The notes under the pieces are model-generated. The model was not told the DNA's origin, did no database searches, and was given only the letters and a program-made list of their open reading frames with translations. Of a stretch of DNA of 64,000 bases, positions 7,312-17,780 are shown piece by piece (the first letter of the stretch is position 1; each line of letters opens with the position of its first letter). Source of the DNA: Rhodanobacter sp. C03 (GTDB lineage: Bacteria; Pseudomonadota; Gammaproteobacteria; Xanthomonadales; Rhodanobacteraceae); assembly GCF_002001175.1 (NCBI RefSeq), contig NZ_MUNT01000006.1, forward strand, positions 310,001 to 374,000, given 5' to 3'. A program made the position numbers and the translations under genes.

Positions 7312-7803
7312 TCAGGCGCTGCGATTGTGCGAGCGCATGGTGCGCTGCTTTTCGATCTGCCAGTCGCGCTGCTTCTCGGTGTCGCGCTTGTCGTGTTCCT
7401 GCTTGCCGCGGGCGAGGCCGATCTCGACCTTGACCTTGTTGCCTTTCCAGTACATCGCGGTTGGTACCAGGGTGTAGCCCTTGCGTTCGACGGCGCCGAC
7501 AAGCTGATCAATTTCCTTGCGATGCAGCAGCAGTTTGCGCGTGCGTCGATCTTCGGCGATGACGTGGGTGGATGCGCTGATGAGTGGCGGGATGGAGGTG
7601 CCGATCAGGAATATCTCGTTCTTAAGGACGACTGCGTAGCTGTCGCCAAAGTTGATCCGGCCGGCACGCAGTGCCTTCAATTCCCAGCCTTGCAGGGCAA
7701 CACCAGCCTCGAAACGCTGGTCGATGTGGTACTCGAAACGCGAACGCTTGTTGAGCGCGATGGTGCCGCCGCCCTTGTTGTCCTTGTCCTTCGCCTTGGC
7801 CAT
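7312..7803 (-). CDS. smpB: SsrA-binding protein SmpB
   Basis: 163 aa. SmpB binds tmRNA and brings it to stalled ribosomes. The OB-fold body has the family signatures FEAGVALQGWELKALRAG, a YAVVLKNEIFLIG strand and the C-terminal GKQEHDKRDTEKQRDW segment, with a basic disordered tail. The ATG at 7803 starts the usual lysine-rich N-terminus; longer frames upstream overlap ratA. It probably once lay directly opposite ssrA, and the integrative element now separates them. It is divergent from ratA with an 83-nt gap. Confidence 0.97.
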   Translation of the reverse strand: MAKAKDKDNKGGGTIALNKRSRFEYHIDQRFEAGVALQGWELKALRAGRINFGDSYAVVLKNEIFLIGTSIPPLISASTHVIAEDRRTRKLLLHRKEIDQLVGAVERKGYTLVPTAMYWKGNKVKVEIGLARGKQEHDKRDTEKQRDWQIEKQRTMRSHNRSA

Positions 7804-7886
7804 GTCCGTTAAACTCGGGCCTTGTTGCCCTGATGCCGATTCCGCCGCATACCGGGCCAAACCAAGCGTGATGTGAAGAGGTTGCC

Positions 7887-8318
7887 GTGATCGAAATCCG
7901 TCGCAGTGCACTGGTGAAGTATTCGCCGATGCAGATGTTCGACTTGGTCAATGAAGTTGAAGCATACCCAAAGCGTTTCCCCTGGTGTGCCGGTGCCGAG
8001 GTGCTTGAGCGTCAGGGTGATGTGCTGGTGGCGCGGCTGGATCTCAAGTTTGCCGGATTGCGCCAAAGCTTTACCACGCGTAACACGGTCGAGCGACCGA
8101 AGCGCCTGCAGATGAGCCTGGTCGATGGCCCGTTCCGCAGCCTCGAAGGCCTGTGGGAATTCATCGCGCTGGGTGAGGCGGGTTGCAAGGTCGCCTTTAC
8201 GTTGGATTTCGATTATGCGGGCAAGCTGGGCAGCAGCGCCCTGAGGCTTGGTTTTCAAGGGCTGGCCGGGCGCATGGTGGACGACTTCTGCGCCGAGGCC
8301 GAGCGTGTCTATGGCTGA
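7887..8318 (+). CDS. ratA: RatA / COQ10-like START-domain protein
   Basis: 143 aa, a single polyketide-cyclase/START fold. The family opening RRSALVKYSPMQMFDLVNEVEAYP and the segment FPWCAGAEVL are present. E. coli RatA was described as a ribosome-association toxin; related Coq10 proteins bind ubiquinone, so either role is possible. The start is GTG at 7887 behind AAGAGG. It overlaps rnfH by 8 nt, the usual ratA-rnfH arrangement, and is divergent from smpB. Confidence 0.9.
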   Translation: MIEIRRSALVKYSPMQMFDLVNEVEAYPKRFPWCAGAEVLERQGDVLVARLDLKFAGLRQSFTTRNTVERPKRLQMSLVDGPFRSLEGLWEFIALGEAGCKVAFTLDFDYAGKLGSSALRLGFQGLAGRMVDDFCAEAERVYG

Positions 8319-8589
8319 GGGCACGATCACGGTGACGGTGGTCCATGCGGCTGCCGATCGACAGATCCTGCGCCAGGTCGTGCTGGCCGCTGGCAGCACG
8401 ATCATGCAGGCGATTGACGCTTCAGGGATTGTCAACGCACTTCCGGACGGTGCGGTAGATCCACATCGTCTGGGTGTCTTTGCGCGGAAAGTTTCGCCGA
8501 ATCAGCCGGCACAGGACGGTGACCGGATCGAGATCTACCGGCCGCTACTGCTCGATCCGATGGAAGCGCGCCGGCGGCGCGCCCGCTAA
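8311..8589 (+). CDS. rnfH: RnfH family ubiquitin-like protein
   Basis: 92 aa, a beta-grasp (ThiS/ubiquitin-like) fold of the RnfH family; its function is not settled. The conserved end DGDRIEIYRPLLLDPMEARR is present and the tail is arginine-rich. It is translationally coupled to ratA, whose stop lies inside its first codons. Confidence 0.9.
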   Translation: MAEGTITVTVVHAAADRQILRQVVLAAGSTIMQAIDASGIVNALPDGAVDPHRLGVFARKVSPNQPAQDGDRIEIYRPLLLDPMEARRRRAR

Positions 8590-8610
8590 GGGCGGCCGCG
8601 CATTGGTCGA

Positions 8611-9087
8611 TCAATGACCGTTGTTGTCGCCACCATTGTTGCCATTGCCGGTGCCGAAACCGCCGTCATTCTTGTTGTCGTCCGGATTCTTGCTCTTGTC
8701 GCCCTGGGTTTCGTTGGCCGGATAGCTGGCGTGGTATTTCTTGCTGTCCTTCACCAGCTGCTGGGCATCTTCCGCAAAGAAGTCACCTTCGGTATGCACC
8801 AGCGTGTCGTTGTTGAAAGTCAGCGTGAACGTGCGCACCTTGATCGCGCCACCGCGATGCGACTGGGTCGACACGTAGTCCCAACGGCTCTGGTTGAACG
8901 GCGTGCTGACTGACGGTGTACCCATCAGCACCAGTACCTGGCGCTTGGTCATGCCCGGCTTCAGCTGATCCACGGTTTTCTTGTCGAGCAGGTTGCCTTG
9001 CTGCACGTCGGGCGTATAGACGATGTGGCAGCCGGCGATGGAAAGCGCCAGCACGGCGAAAACCAGCAGGGTGATCAGCTTTTGCAT
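8611..9087 (-). CDS. bamE: Outer-membrane assembly lipoprotein BamE
   Basis: 158 aa. BamE is a small lipoprotein of the BAM complex that inserts beta-barrel proteins. A signal peptide ends in lipobox SIAGC (C20); the SmpA/OmlA domain follows with the signature LKPGMTKRQVLVLMGTPS and a WDYVSTQ strand. The last 40 residues are an Asn/Gly/Asp-rich low-complexity tail, longer than in E. coli BamE (113 aa). It is divergent from fur with a 76-nt gap, the common neighbour pair in gammaproteobacteria. Confidence 0.95.
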   Translation of the reverse strand: MQKLITLLVFAVLALSIAGCHIVYTPDVQQGNLLDKKTVDQLKPGMTKRQVLVLMGTPSVSTPFNQSRWDYVSTQSHRGGAIKVRTFTLTFNNDTLVHTEGDFFAEDAQQLVKDSKKYHASYPANETQGDKSKNPDDNKNDGGFGTGNGNNGGDNNGH

Positions 9088-9163
9088 GCGTGTTGCGTCC
9101 GGATCGTAAAGGTGTCGGATGATACACTACCGGCTTGGTAACACCGTGTGCGGGGAGTAGGCG

Positions 9164-9586
9164 ATGGAACAGGAAACCAAAGAGCTGCGCCGGGTCGGCC
9201 TGAAGGTGACCCACCCGCGCATGCGTATCCTGCAGATCTTTGACGAGGAGGGGGTGCAGCACCTCACCGCCGAAGATGTCTACAAGAATCTGCTTGCCCA
9301 CCAGGAAGATATCGGCCTGGCGACGGTGTATCGCGTGCTGACCCAGTTCGAGGCGGCCGGCATTGTCGTCAAGCACAATTTCGAAGGCGGCCAGGCTGTC
9401 TACGAGCTCGACCGCGGCAAACATCATGACCACATGATTGATGTGGACAGCGGAAAAGTGATTGAGTTCGTTAGCGAAGAGATCGAACGCCTGCAGCACG
9501 AGATTGCCGCGCGGCACGGCTACGTGATCGAGGATCACAGCCTGGTGCTGTATGTGCGACCCAAGCATCACGCCCGAAAGCCCTGA
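9164..9586 (+). CDS. fur: Ferric uptake regulator Fur
   Basis: 140 aa. Fur represses iron-uptake genes when loaded with Fe2+. The N-terminal winged helix (LTAEDVYKNLLAHQEDIGLATVYRVL, cited here by its key residues E, D, TVYR) and the metal-binding HHDHMIDVDSGKVIEF segment are clear. There is no cysteine at all, so the CxxC structural zinc site of E. coli Fur is missing, as in other Fur proteins of this order. GGGGAG precedes the ATG by 6 nt. Confidence 0.97.
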   Translation: MEQETKELRRVGLKVTHPRMRILQIFDEEGVQHLTAEDVYKNLLAHQEDIGLATVYRVLTQFEAAGIVVKHNFEGGQAVYELDRGKHHDHMIDVDSGKVIEFVSEEIERLQHEIAARHGYVIEDHSLVLYVRPKHHARKP

Positions 9587-9657
9587 GCGGCGTGGCGGGA
9601 CGGGCGACTGACACGTCTCTGGTTTGAGCGTGCATTGCCGGTGGGAATCGCGCGCAT

Positions 9658-9812
9658 AAAAAAGCCGCAAGGTGGACTCCTGTCCGCCTGCGGCTGCTCC
9701 CCTACCTGACTAGCAGGTAGCGGCGAAACGGCATCCTGCCGTTGTCTCAGAGCCACCGTCCCCACGGCAACTCTGAATCCACCATCTTGCGATGGCGGCT
9801 CCCCCACATCGA
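9658..9812 (-). ncRNA. Structured small RNA rich in GGA motifs (candidate CsrA/RsmA-sequestering RNA)
   Basis: About 155 nt on the minus strand, between the kinase gene and fur. Reading 5' to 3' it has a GNRA-capped 8-bp hairpin (9779-9798), an outer CAGAG/CUCUG stem with an inner CCG/CGG hairpin whose loop holds GGGGA, a 7-bp hairpin with loop GGA (AACGGCA/UGCCGUU), a 7-bp hairpin CUACCUG/CAGGUAG, and a long terminator hairpin with AGGA in its loop followed by six U (9663-9658). Seven GGA motifs, several in hairpin loops, is the design of CsrB/RsmY/RsmZ RNAs. A clear promoter is not seen, so it could be a processed 3' UTR of the kinase mRNA. The RNA call is firm; the CsrA role is inferred. 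Confidence 0.65.
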
Positions 9813-9860
9813 TGGATGGATGCTAACGATGTCTTCACGTTTGTGGTATCGGAAAAATTC

Positions 9861-11474
9861 CTAGTTCTGTCGCCCCAGCTCGACCGGATTATTGTTGCTA
9901 CGCAACAAGATACGCAGATGTACCCCGGCATGATCAGCGCGCAGACGGAACTGGCCGCCAAGCGAAGTGACCCGGTCGCGCATGCCCTGCAGCCCGCGGC
10001 CGCCGCGCGGCAACCGGCTGGGCAGGCCGCTGCCGTTGTCGCGCAGGTCCAGTAGCGCCAGCGCAACGCCCTGACGCTCGCCGATGCGCAGGCGCAGCCT
10101 GAATTCGCTGGCCTGGGCGTGCTTGACCGCGTTGGTCGCGCTCTCCTGGGCCAGTCGGTAGATCGCTGTGCGGGTGTCATCGTCGAGCAGGCGCGGGTCG
10201 CCGTGCAACTCGGTGCGATAAATCATGCCGGCAGTGTTCAGCAGATCCCGGATCGGGCCTTCATCGAGCGCCCGCAGCAGTCCGAATTCGTCCAGCACCG
10301 CGGGTCGCAGGTCGTCCAGCAGGCGATGCAGTGCGCGCCGCATATGCCCCAGGATGGTATTGATCGAGGTGCTGATGTCTTCCATGCCGGCCTGGTGCAG
10401 GCGAGTCTGGGCCAGCTTCACATGGGTCTGGATGGCGGTGATGTTCTGTCCGAGCTCATCGTGCAGTTCGGCGGCCAGGTGGCGGCGTTGGTTCTCGTCC
10501 GCCTGCAGATTGCCGCGAGCAGCGGCGCGCAGCTGATGAGCGAGCTGATCGAGCCGGCGATTGACGGCACCAAGATAGATGTTCTGTTCGGCCACTCGTT
10601 CGCTGCTGCGGCGCAGGGCGTCGGTGGCCGAACCCAGCATGAGTGCGCCGGTGCCGGCTACGGCCAGGAACAGATAGGCGGCAGCTGAAGATGGCGCATG
10701 ACCGAGGTGCTGGTCGACCAGGGTCATGCCCAGGCTGGAAACAATCATCGCCAAGCTGGCACCGCGCCAGCCGTGGCGAAATGCGAAGAACAGCACGGGC
10801 GCCAGTGACAGCACGCGGGCGAACTGCGGTTGCGGCGCCGCCTGCTCGGACAACAACAGCAGGATCGCCATCGAAGGCAGCATCACCAGCAGGCCGTCCT
10901 TCAACAGGCTGGCCAAGGCCTGATGATCCAGGCGGGTGCGCAGCAGCATGATCATCAACGGCACGATCAGCAGGATGCCCAGGTAATGGCTGAGCAATTC
11001 CTCACCTAAAACGCCCAGCATCAAATCGGGCGAGTCCGGTGTCTTGATCAGTGCCAGCAGGGCGGCGTCGGTGGCCGTGGTGGCGGTCACGATCAATACC
11101 ACCGACAACATCAGCCGGGTCACTTCCTGCGGACTGTGCAAGCTGGCGTGGAGGTTGAACCGTCGCAGCAGCCACAGGCCCGCAGCCATCACCAGCGGTT
11201 CGGGCAGCTCGTCAAGGGCGAAGCCGATCCAGCCCAGTGGCAGGCCGTGGGCCACGCTGATGCCGGCCGTGGCAGCCAGCTCCGCGCCGAGCAGCCAGCC
11301 CCAGTAGCGTACTGGGGTGAGCAGTAACGCACCGAACCGCAGGCCATACGGCAGCATCCAGTAGGGTTGCACGGTCGGCCACAACAGCAGCCAGAGCAAC
11401 AGATAACCGGCGCCCAGCAGCGGGCCGGAGTCGGGCAGGTGGAGAGGTTTCAGGCGCATGCGTCGATGGTACAT
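9861..11474 (-). CDS. Membrane sensor histidine kinase (MASE1 domain, UhpB/NarX-type kinase core)
   Basis: 537 aa. The N-terminal 290 residues form about eight membrane segments of MASE1 type. A linker coiled coil follows, then a HisKA_3 dimerisation domain with phospho-acceptor His in LAAELHDELGQNITAI, and a HATPase_c domain (NAVKHAQAS N-box, DNGSGLP G1 box, GRGLQGMRDRV G2 box). It would phosphorylate the divergent LuxR-type response regulator 65 nt away. The signal is unknown. Start is ATG at 11474 or 11459; neither has a strong ribosome site. The GGA-rich RNA follows its stop by about 50 nt. Confidence 0.9.
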   Translation of the reverse strand: MYHRRMRLKPLHLPDSGPLLGAGYLLLWLLLWPTVQPYWMLPYGLRFGALLLTPVRYWGWLLGAELAATAGISVAHGLPLGWIGFALDELPEPLVMAAGLWLLRRFNLHASLHSPQEVTRLMLSVVLIVTATTATDAALLALIKTPDSPDLMLGVLGEELLSHYLGILLIVPLMIMLLRTRLDHQALASLLKDGLLVMLPSMAILLLLSEQAAPQPQFARVLSLAPVLFFAFRHGWRGASLAMIVSSLGMTLVDQHLGHAPSSAAAYLFLAVAGTGALMLGSATDALRRSSERVAEQNIYLGAVNRRLDQLAHQLRAAARGNLQADENQRRHLAAELHDELGQNITAIQTHVKLAQTRLHQAGMEDISTSINTILGHMRRALHRLLDDLRPAVLDEFGLLRALDEGPIRDLLNTAGMIYRTELHGDPRLLDDDTRTAIYRLAQESATNAVKHAQASEFRLRLRIGERQGVALALLDLRDNGSGLPSRLPRGGRGLQGMRDRVTSLGGQFRLRADHAGVHLRILLRSNNNPVELGRQN

Positions 11475-11539
11475 GCGCGATCCGCATCGATGCTGCGGCG
11501 CGACCTGCGAAGCAGCGCATCCCTGTGTACAGTAGCAGG

Positions 11540-12175
11540 ATGCATAGCATTGTCCTGGTTGATGACCACGCCATCGTTCGCGAGGGCTTCAAGCGACTGA
11601 TCGAGATGGAGCCGGATCTTGACGTGGTGGCCGAGTGCCGCAACGCCGATGATGCGGTGGAGGCGGTTGGCCAATGGCGTCCCGATCTGGTGGCACTGGA
11701 TCTGTCGCTGCCCGATGGCAGCGGCCTGCCGCTGATCGAACATCTGCTCAGCGTGTCTGCGCAGACGCGCATCGTGGTGTTGAGCATGCACGACGGCGAA
11801 CCTTATGTATCCGAGGCCCTGCGTCGCGGTGCCAGCGGATACGTCACCAAGGGCGTGGCGCCGGAAGAGCTGGTGGCCGGCTTGCGCGCGGTGATGCAGG
11901 GCGAATGTTTCCTCAGCTCGGACTTGCGCCTGCGCCGGGCCGAGCGGCCGAACGCGGCGCTGGATCCGATCAATCGGCTGACCGCGCGCGAACGCGAGGT
12001 GTTCATGCTGCTGGCTCGCGGCCGTGCACCCAAGCAGGTCGCGGTGGAGTTGGGGATTGGCCAAAAGACCGTGTATATCCACCGCGCCAGCCTGATGGGC
12101 AAGCTGGGTGCCGGCTCGGAACTGGACCTGTACCGGATGGCGACCGAGCGTGGGCTGTTGTCGCCCAACAGCTGA
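11540..12175 (+). CDS. LuxR/NarL-family two-component response regulator
   Basis: 211 aa. Receiver domain with acidic pocket D8-D9, phospho-acceptor D54 (VALDLSLPDG) and conserved Lys in GYVTKG; C-terminal LuxR helix-turn-helix beginning LTAREREVFMLLARG. It pairs with the divergently transcribed MASE1 kinase and belongs to the UvrY/GacA/UhpA branch. The ATG at 11540 is set by homology, since the ribosome site is poor (AGCAGG touches it). It converges with recN, leaving 27 nt. Confidence 0.92.
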   Translation: MHSIVLVDDHAIVREGFKRLIEMEPDLDVVAECRNADDAVEAVGQWRPDLVALDLSLPDGSGLPLIEHLLSVSAQTRIVVLSMHDGEPYVSEALRRGASGYVTKGVAPEELVAGLRAVMQGECFLSSDLRLRRAERPNAALDPINRLTAREREVFMLLARGRAPKQVAVELGIGQKTVYIHRASLMGKLGAGSELDLYRMATERGLLSPNS

Positions 12176-12202
12176 GCCGGTGTCGGGATGCGGTAGCGCG
12201 GG

Positions 12203-13876
12203 TCAGGCGGTTTGCGCCCGCTCCAGCATCTGTTTCGCATGTGCACGCGTTTCGCGGGTGATCTCGACCCCGCCAAGCATGCGCGCCAGTTCGTCGCGGC
12301 GACCGCCAACATCGAGCCGCTCGATGCGGGTGTGGGTGGAATCGCCATCACTGTGCTTGCTGACCAGCAGATGGGCATGACCTTGCGCGGCGACCTGCGG
12401 CAGATGGGTGACGCACAACACTTGGCGCTGACTGCCCAGTGCGCGCAATTTTTGTCCGACTACCTCGGCTACTGCGCCACCGATGCCGGTGTCGACTTCG
12501 TCGAAGATCATGCTGCCGACGGTGTCCTTGCCCAAGGTGGCGACTTCGATGGCGAGACTGATACGCGCCAGCTCACCGCCGGAGGCTACCTTACGCAACG
12601 GCCGCGGCGGCTGGCCCGGGTTCGCACTGACCAGCAGCTCGCAGCGCTCGCGGCCCTGACTGTCGGGTTCGTCGCCCGCACTGGCTTCCAGCTCGACCTT
12701 CAGCACGCCACCGGCCATGCCCAGCTCACCCATCAACACGCTGGCCTCGTCGCCCAGGCGCTGTGCCGCGATTTGCCGGGCCTTGCTCAGGGATGCGGCG
12801 GCGCTGGTGTAGTCGTTGCGCAGCTTTTCGCGCTGGGCGGCCAGTTGTTCCAGCACGTCGCCGGCACCTTCCAGTTCGCTCAACTCGGTTTGCAGTGAGG
12901 CCAGTTTGTCGTGCAGATCGGCGACCGGCAGGCGGTGGCGGCGACCAAGTTCATGCAGGCGCGTGAGATGAATGTCGACTTCGGCGTAGCGTTCCGGGTC
13001 GAGATCGACATCCTGTGCGTAGTGACCGAGGCCGTCGGCGGCCTCGCCGAGCTGGATCGTGGCGTTGTCGAGCAGTTCGAGCAGCGGGTTGAGCCGCACA
13101 TCCAGCGCGGCGAGCTTGCCCAGTTCCGTATGGGCGCGCCCGAGCGCGCGGCGCAGTGCGAACTCGCTGTCGCCATCGAGCAATTCGACCACCCCGGCGG
13201 CGCCTTCGGCGAGGCGTCCGGCATTGGCAAGGCGTTTGTGGCTGGTTTCCAGTTCGCTCAACTCGGCTGCAGGCAACGCCCACTTTTCCAGTTCACCCAG
13301 TTCGTGGCGCAGCAGTTCCAGATGCTGTTCGCGATCTTCGCCGCCGCTCAACTTGCGCATGCGCAAACCGAGCTCGCGCCATTCCATGGCCAGTTCACGC
13401 ACCTGCAGGGCCCGCGTCTCGTGGCCGGCATAGGCGTCGAGCAGGGCCAGCTGATGCGCACGTGCCAGCAGCGCCTGATGCTCATGCTGACCGTGGATCT
13501 CGACCAGCAGCGAAGCCAGCTCGCCGAGCTGGCGGGTGTTCGCGGGGCGGCCGTTGATCCAGGCCTTGGAACTGCCTTCGGCACGGATCACCCGGCGCAG
13601 TTGGCAGGCGCCGTCCTCGTCCAGTTCCTCGCGTTGCAGCCAGTCACGCGCCTCGGGCAGCCCGGTCAGATCGAACTCCGCGGCCAGTTCGGCGCGATCG
13701 CTGCCCGCACGAACCATGCCGCTGTCGGCACGTGCGCCGGCCAGCAGCATCAGCGCATCGACCAGCAGTGACTTGCCGGCGCCGGTTTCACCGCTGACCA
13801 CGGTCAGGCCCGGGCCGAACGTGACCTCGGCGGCTTCGACGACGGCAAAATGACGGACGTACAGCGAAGTGAGCAT
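12203..13876 (-). CDS. recN: DNA repair protein RecN
   Basis: 557 aa, an SMC-like ATPase of double-strand-break repair. The N-terminal half-ATPase has Walker A GETGAGKS after the typical MLTSLYVRHFAVVE opening. The middle is a long coiled coil. The C-terminal half has the signature LRKVASGGELARISLAIE and Walker B MIFDEVDTGIGG. The ATG at 13876 matches the family N-terminus; the frame is open further upstream but without similarity. No clear LexA site was found ahead of it. It is divergent from hrcA. Confidence 0.97.
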   Translation of the reverse strand: MLTSLYVRHFAVVEAAEVTFGPGLTVVSGETGAGKSLLVDALMLLAGARADSGMVRAGSDRAELAAEFDLTGLPEARDWLQREELDEDGACQLRRVIRAEGSSKAWINGRPANTRQLGELASLLVEIHGQHEHQALLARAHQLALLDAYAGHETRALQVRELAMEWRELGLRMRKLSGGEDREQHLELLRHELGELEKWALPAAELSELETSHKRLANAGRLAEGAAGVVELLDGDSEFALRRALGRAHTELGKLAALDVRLNPLLELLDNATIQLGEAADGLGHYAQDVDLDPERYAEVDIHLTRLHELGRRHRLPVADLHDKLASLQTELSELEGAGDVLEQLAAQREKLRNDYTSAAASLSKARQIAAQRLGDEASVLMGELGMAGGVLKVELEASAGDEPDSQGRERCELLVSANPGQPPRPLRKVASGGELARISLAIEVATLGKDTVGSMIFDEVDTGIGGAVAEVVGQKLRALGSQRQVLCVTHLPQVAAQGHAHLLVSKHSDGDSTHTRIERLDVGGRRDELARMLGGVEITRETRAHAKQMLERAQTA

Positions 13877-13941
13877 GGTCAGAAAATTGATGGGGTCGAC
13901 GGATTGTAACGGCAGGTCGGTGGCGCGAAACATCGATTCCG

Positions 13942-13970
13942 CTTGCAAGCTGCGCGCGCAGACCTTATTT
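13942..13970 (+). promoter_or_regulatory. Candidate sigma-32 heat-shock promoter for hrcA
   Basis: CTTGCAA (13942-13948), a 14-nt spacer and CCTTATTT (13963-13970) resemble the CTTGAAA / CCCCATNT heat-shock consensus. It lies 44 nt ahead of the hrcA ATG. No CIRCE inverted repeat is present here. Confidence 0.45.
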
Positions 13971-14013
13971 CTGTCGGGTCTCAAGGATTGCTACACATGG
14001 ATCACCGCAGCGC

Positions 14014-15075
14014 ATGATCACCCCACATGGCCACGATCTCGATGCCCGCACGCGGCGCCTGCTGCGCACGCTGATCGCCCAGTATCTGGTCGATGGCGAG
14101 CCGGTCGGTTCGCGTACGCTGTCGCGCTCGTCCGGGCTGGACGTGAGCCCGGCGACGATCCGCAACATCATGGCTGACCTCGAGGATGCAGGCCTGGTCT
14201 CCTCGCCGCATACCTCGGCCGGGCGGGTGCCGACACCGCGCGGGCTGCGTCTGTTTGTCGACAGTCTGATCGAATTGAAGCCGCTGCCGCATGAGGAAAT
14301 GGCGCGTCTGCAGCGTGAGCTGCCACCGGGACCGACCACCACGCTGGATCTGCTCGGCAATGCTTCGACCCTGCTGTCGGCGATGACCCGTTTTGCCGGT
14401 GTGGTGACCGTGCCGCGCCAGGTCGATTTCCCGTTGCGTCACATCGATTTCGTGCCGCTGCCGGATGCCCGCGTGCTGGTGATCCTGGTATTCACCGACA
14501 ACCAGGTGCAGAACCGCATCGTGCAGTTGGCCAAACCACTGCACAGTGGCGAGCTGGAGCAGGCCGCGAACTATCTCAACAGCCAGTTTGCCGGCTTGCG
14601 GGTGGACGACATCCGCGCCCATCTGCTGGCTGAATTGCGCGAGACGGGCAGCGAGCTCAACCGGCTGCTGGCCAGCACGATGGAACTGGCGACGGCCTCG
14701 TTCGCGCCGCAGGCCGGCGGTAACGATGTGCTGGTCAGCGGCCAGACCAATCTGATGGCGTATTCGGAACTGGCCGACTTGCCGCGGTTGCGCGAGCTGT
14801 TCGAGGCATTCCAGCAGAAGAACGAGTTGCTGCAGCTGATGGAAGTGTGCGCGCGAGCCCCTGGCGTGCGGCTGTTCATCGGCGAGGAATCCGGTTTCAC
14901 GGCGCTCGATGGCTGCAGCGTGGTCACCGCCAGCTATGGCGCGCAGGGCCGTGTGCTGGGTGCGGTCGGTGTGATCGGGCCGACCCGGATGGCCTACGAG
15001 CGGGTCATCCCGGTGGTGCAGGCGACTGCCGGATTGCTCAGCGATGCCTTGAATCGGGCTGCGATGACCCTATAA
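14014..15075 (+). CDS. hrcA: Heat-inducible transcription repressor HrcA
   Basis: 353 aa. HrcA binds CIRCE operators, mostly ahead of groESL and, in some bacteria, its own operon. The N-terminal winged helix shows the family segments GSRTLSRSSGLDVSPATIRN and MADLEDAGLVSSPHTSAGR; a GAF-like core and an IGEESGF/ASYGAQGRVLGAVGVIGPTRM dimerisation end follow. It leads the hrcA-grpE-dnaK-dnaJ cluster as in Xanthomonas and Xylella. No CIRCE sequence is seen in this window, so the operon may be driven by sigma-32 while HrcA acts on groESL elsewhere. Confidence 0.96.
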   Translation: MITPHGHDLDARTRRLLRTLIAQYLVDGEPVGSRTLSRSSGLDVSPATIRNIMADLEDAGLVSSPHTSAGRVPTPRGLRLFVDSLIELKPLPHEEMARLQRELPPGPTTTLDLLGNASTLLSAMTRFAGVVTVPRQVDFPLRHIDFVPLPDARVLVILVFTDNQVQNRIVQLAKPLHSGELEQAANYLNSQFAGLRVDDIRAHLLAELRETGSELNRLLASTMELATASFAPQAGGNDVLVSGQTNLMAYSELADLPRLRELFEAFQQKNELLQLMEVCARAPGVRLFIGEESGFTALDGCSVVTASYGAQGRVLGAVGVIGPTRMAYERVIPVVQATAGLLSDALNRAAMTL

Positions 15076-15155
15076 CCGCTGCGGGAGGCGGGCTTTCCGC
15101 AAATACAGGGTGGCCGGCACACATGCCGGCTACGAACTTTCGTTTGGAGTGATGC

Positions 15156-15689
15156 ATGCAAAACAATGACCCGCAGTCGCACGACGAGGCATTTGGCCAA
15201 AGTGCGGCAGACGAAGCGGTTGCCGCCGATCTGGCAGCGCTGCAGGCACGGGTGGCCGAGCTGGAAGCGAGCAATGCCGAATTGCGCGAGACCGTGCTGC
15301 GCGAGAAGGCCGAGATCGAAAACCAGCGCCGTCGCCTGCACCGCGATGTGGAGCAGGCGCGCCGCTTCGCCAACGAAAAGCTGCTGAACGAACTGCTGCC
15401 GGTGTACGACGGGCTGGAAAGCGGCCTGGCGGTGGAGAGCGCCGATGTCGCCTCGATGCGCGAAGGCATCAGCCTCACCTTGAAGTCGCTGCTGAAAGTG
15501 GCCGAGAACAACGGCATGGCGCAGATCGACCCGCTTGGCCAGCCGCTCGACCCGGACCGTCATCACGCCGTGAGCTTGGTCGACGCTCCGGGCAAGGCAG
15601 CGGGCACCGTGGTCAGCGTGCTTCAGAAAGGCTACGTGCTGAACGACCGGTTGCTGCGTCCGGCCCTGGTCGCGGTTGCCAAGGACTGA
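15156..15689 (+). CDS. grpE: Nucleotide exchange factor GrpE
   Basis: 177 aa. GrpE releases ADP from DnaK. A long N-terminal helix (about residues 20-80, RVAELEASNAELRETVLREK and on) dimerises, and the beta domain has the signature AGTVVSVLQKGYVLNDRLLRPALV. TTGGAG lies 5 nt before the ATG at 15156; another ATG at 15152 is out of frame. A GCCGGC hairpin precedes it. Confidence 0.97.
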   Translation: MQNNDPQSHDEAFGQSAADEAVAADLAALQARVAELEASNAELRETVLREKAEIENQRRRLHRDVEQARRFANEKLLNELLPVYDGLESGLAVESADVASMREGISLTLKSLLKVAENNGMAQIDPLGQPLDPDRHHAVSLVDAPGKAAGTVVSVLQKGYVLNDRLLRPALVAVAKD

Positions 15690-15838
15690 AGATTTTCTTG
15701 CTGGCGCCAGCCTGAACGGCGCGCCGGCAAACACCACGAAATCGCATCCGGGGCCTTGCCGGCATTGAATCGCCAGACCAGACCCCCATCTGAAAACCAT
15801 CGCGGCCGTGGGGGCCGCAAAAAATTTGGAGCTTACAC

Positions 15839-17758
<1,920 letters not shown>

Positions 17759-17780
17759 TCGACAGCCGTAAGTTATGGAA

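Noticed and set aside
9658-9812. Cyclic-di-GMP (GEMM) riboswitch
   Set aside because: The class core and tetraloop receptor are missing, and no gene starts downstream on that strand; the terminator is internal to a stand-alone RNA.
13877-14013. CIRCE operator or LexA box between recN and hrcA
   Set aside because: No TTAGCACTC-N9-GAGTGCTAA and no convincing LexA palindrome by eye.
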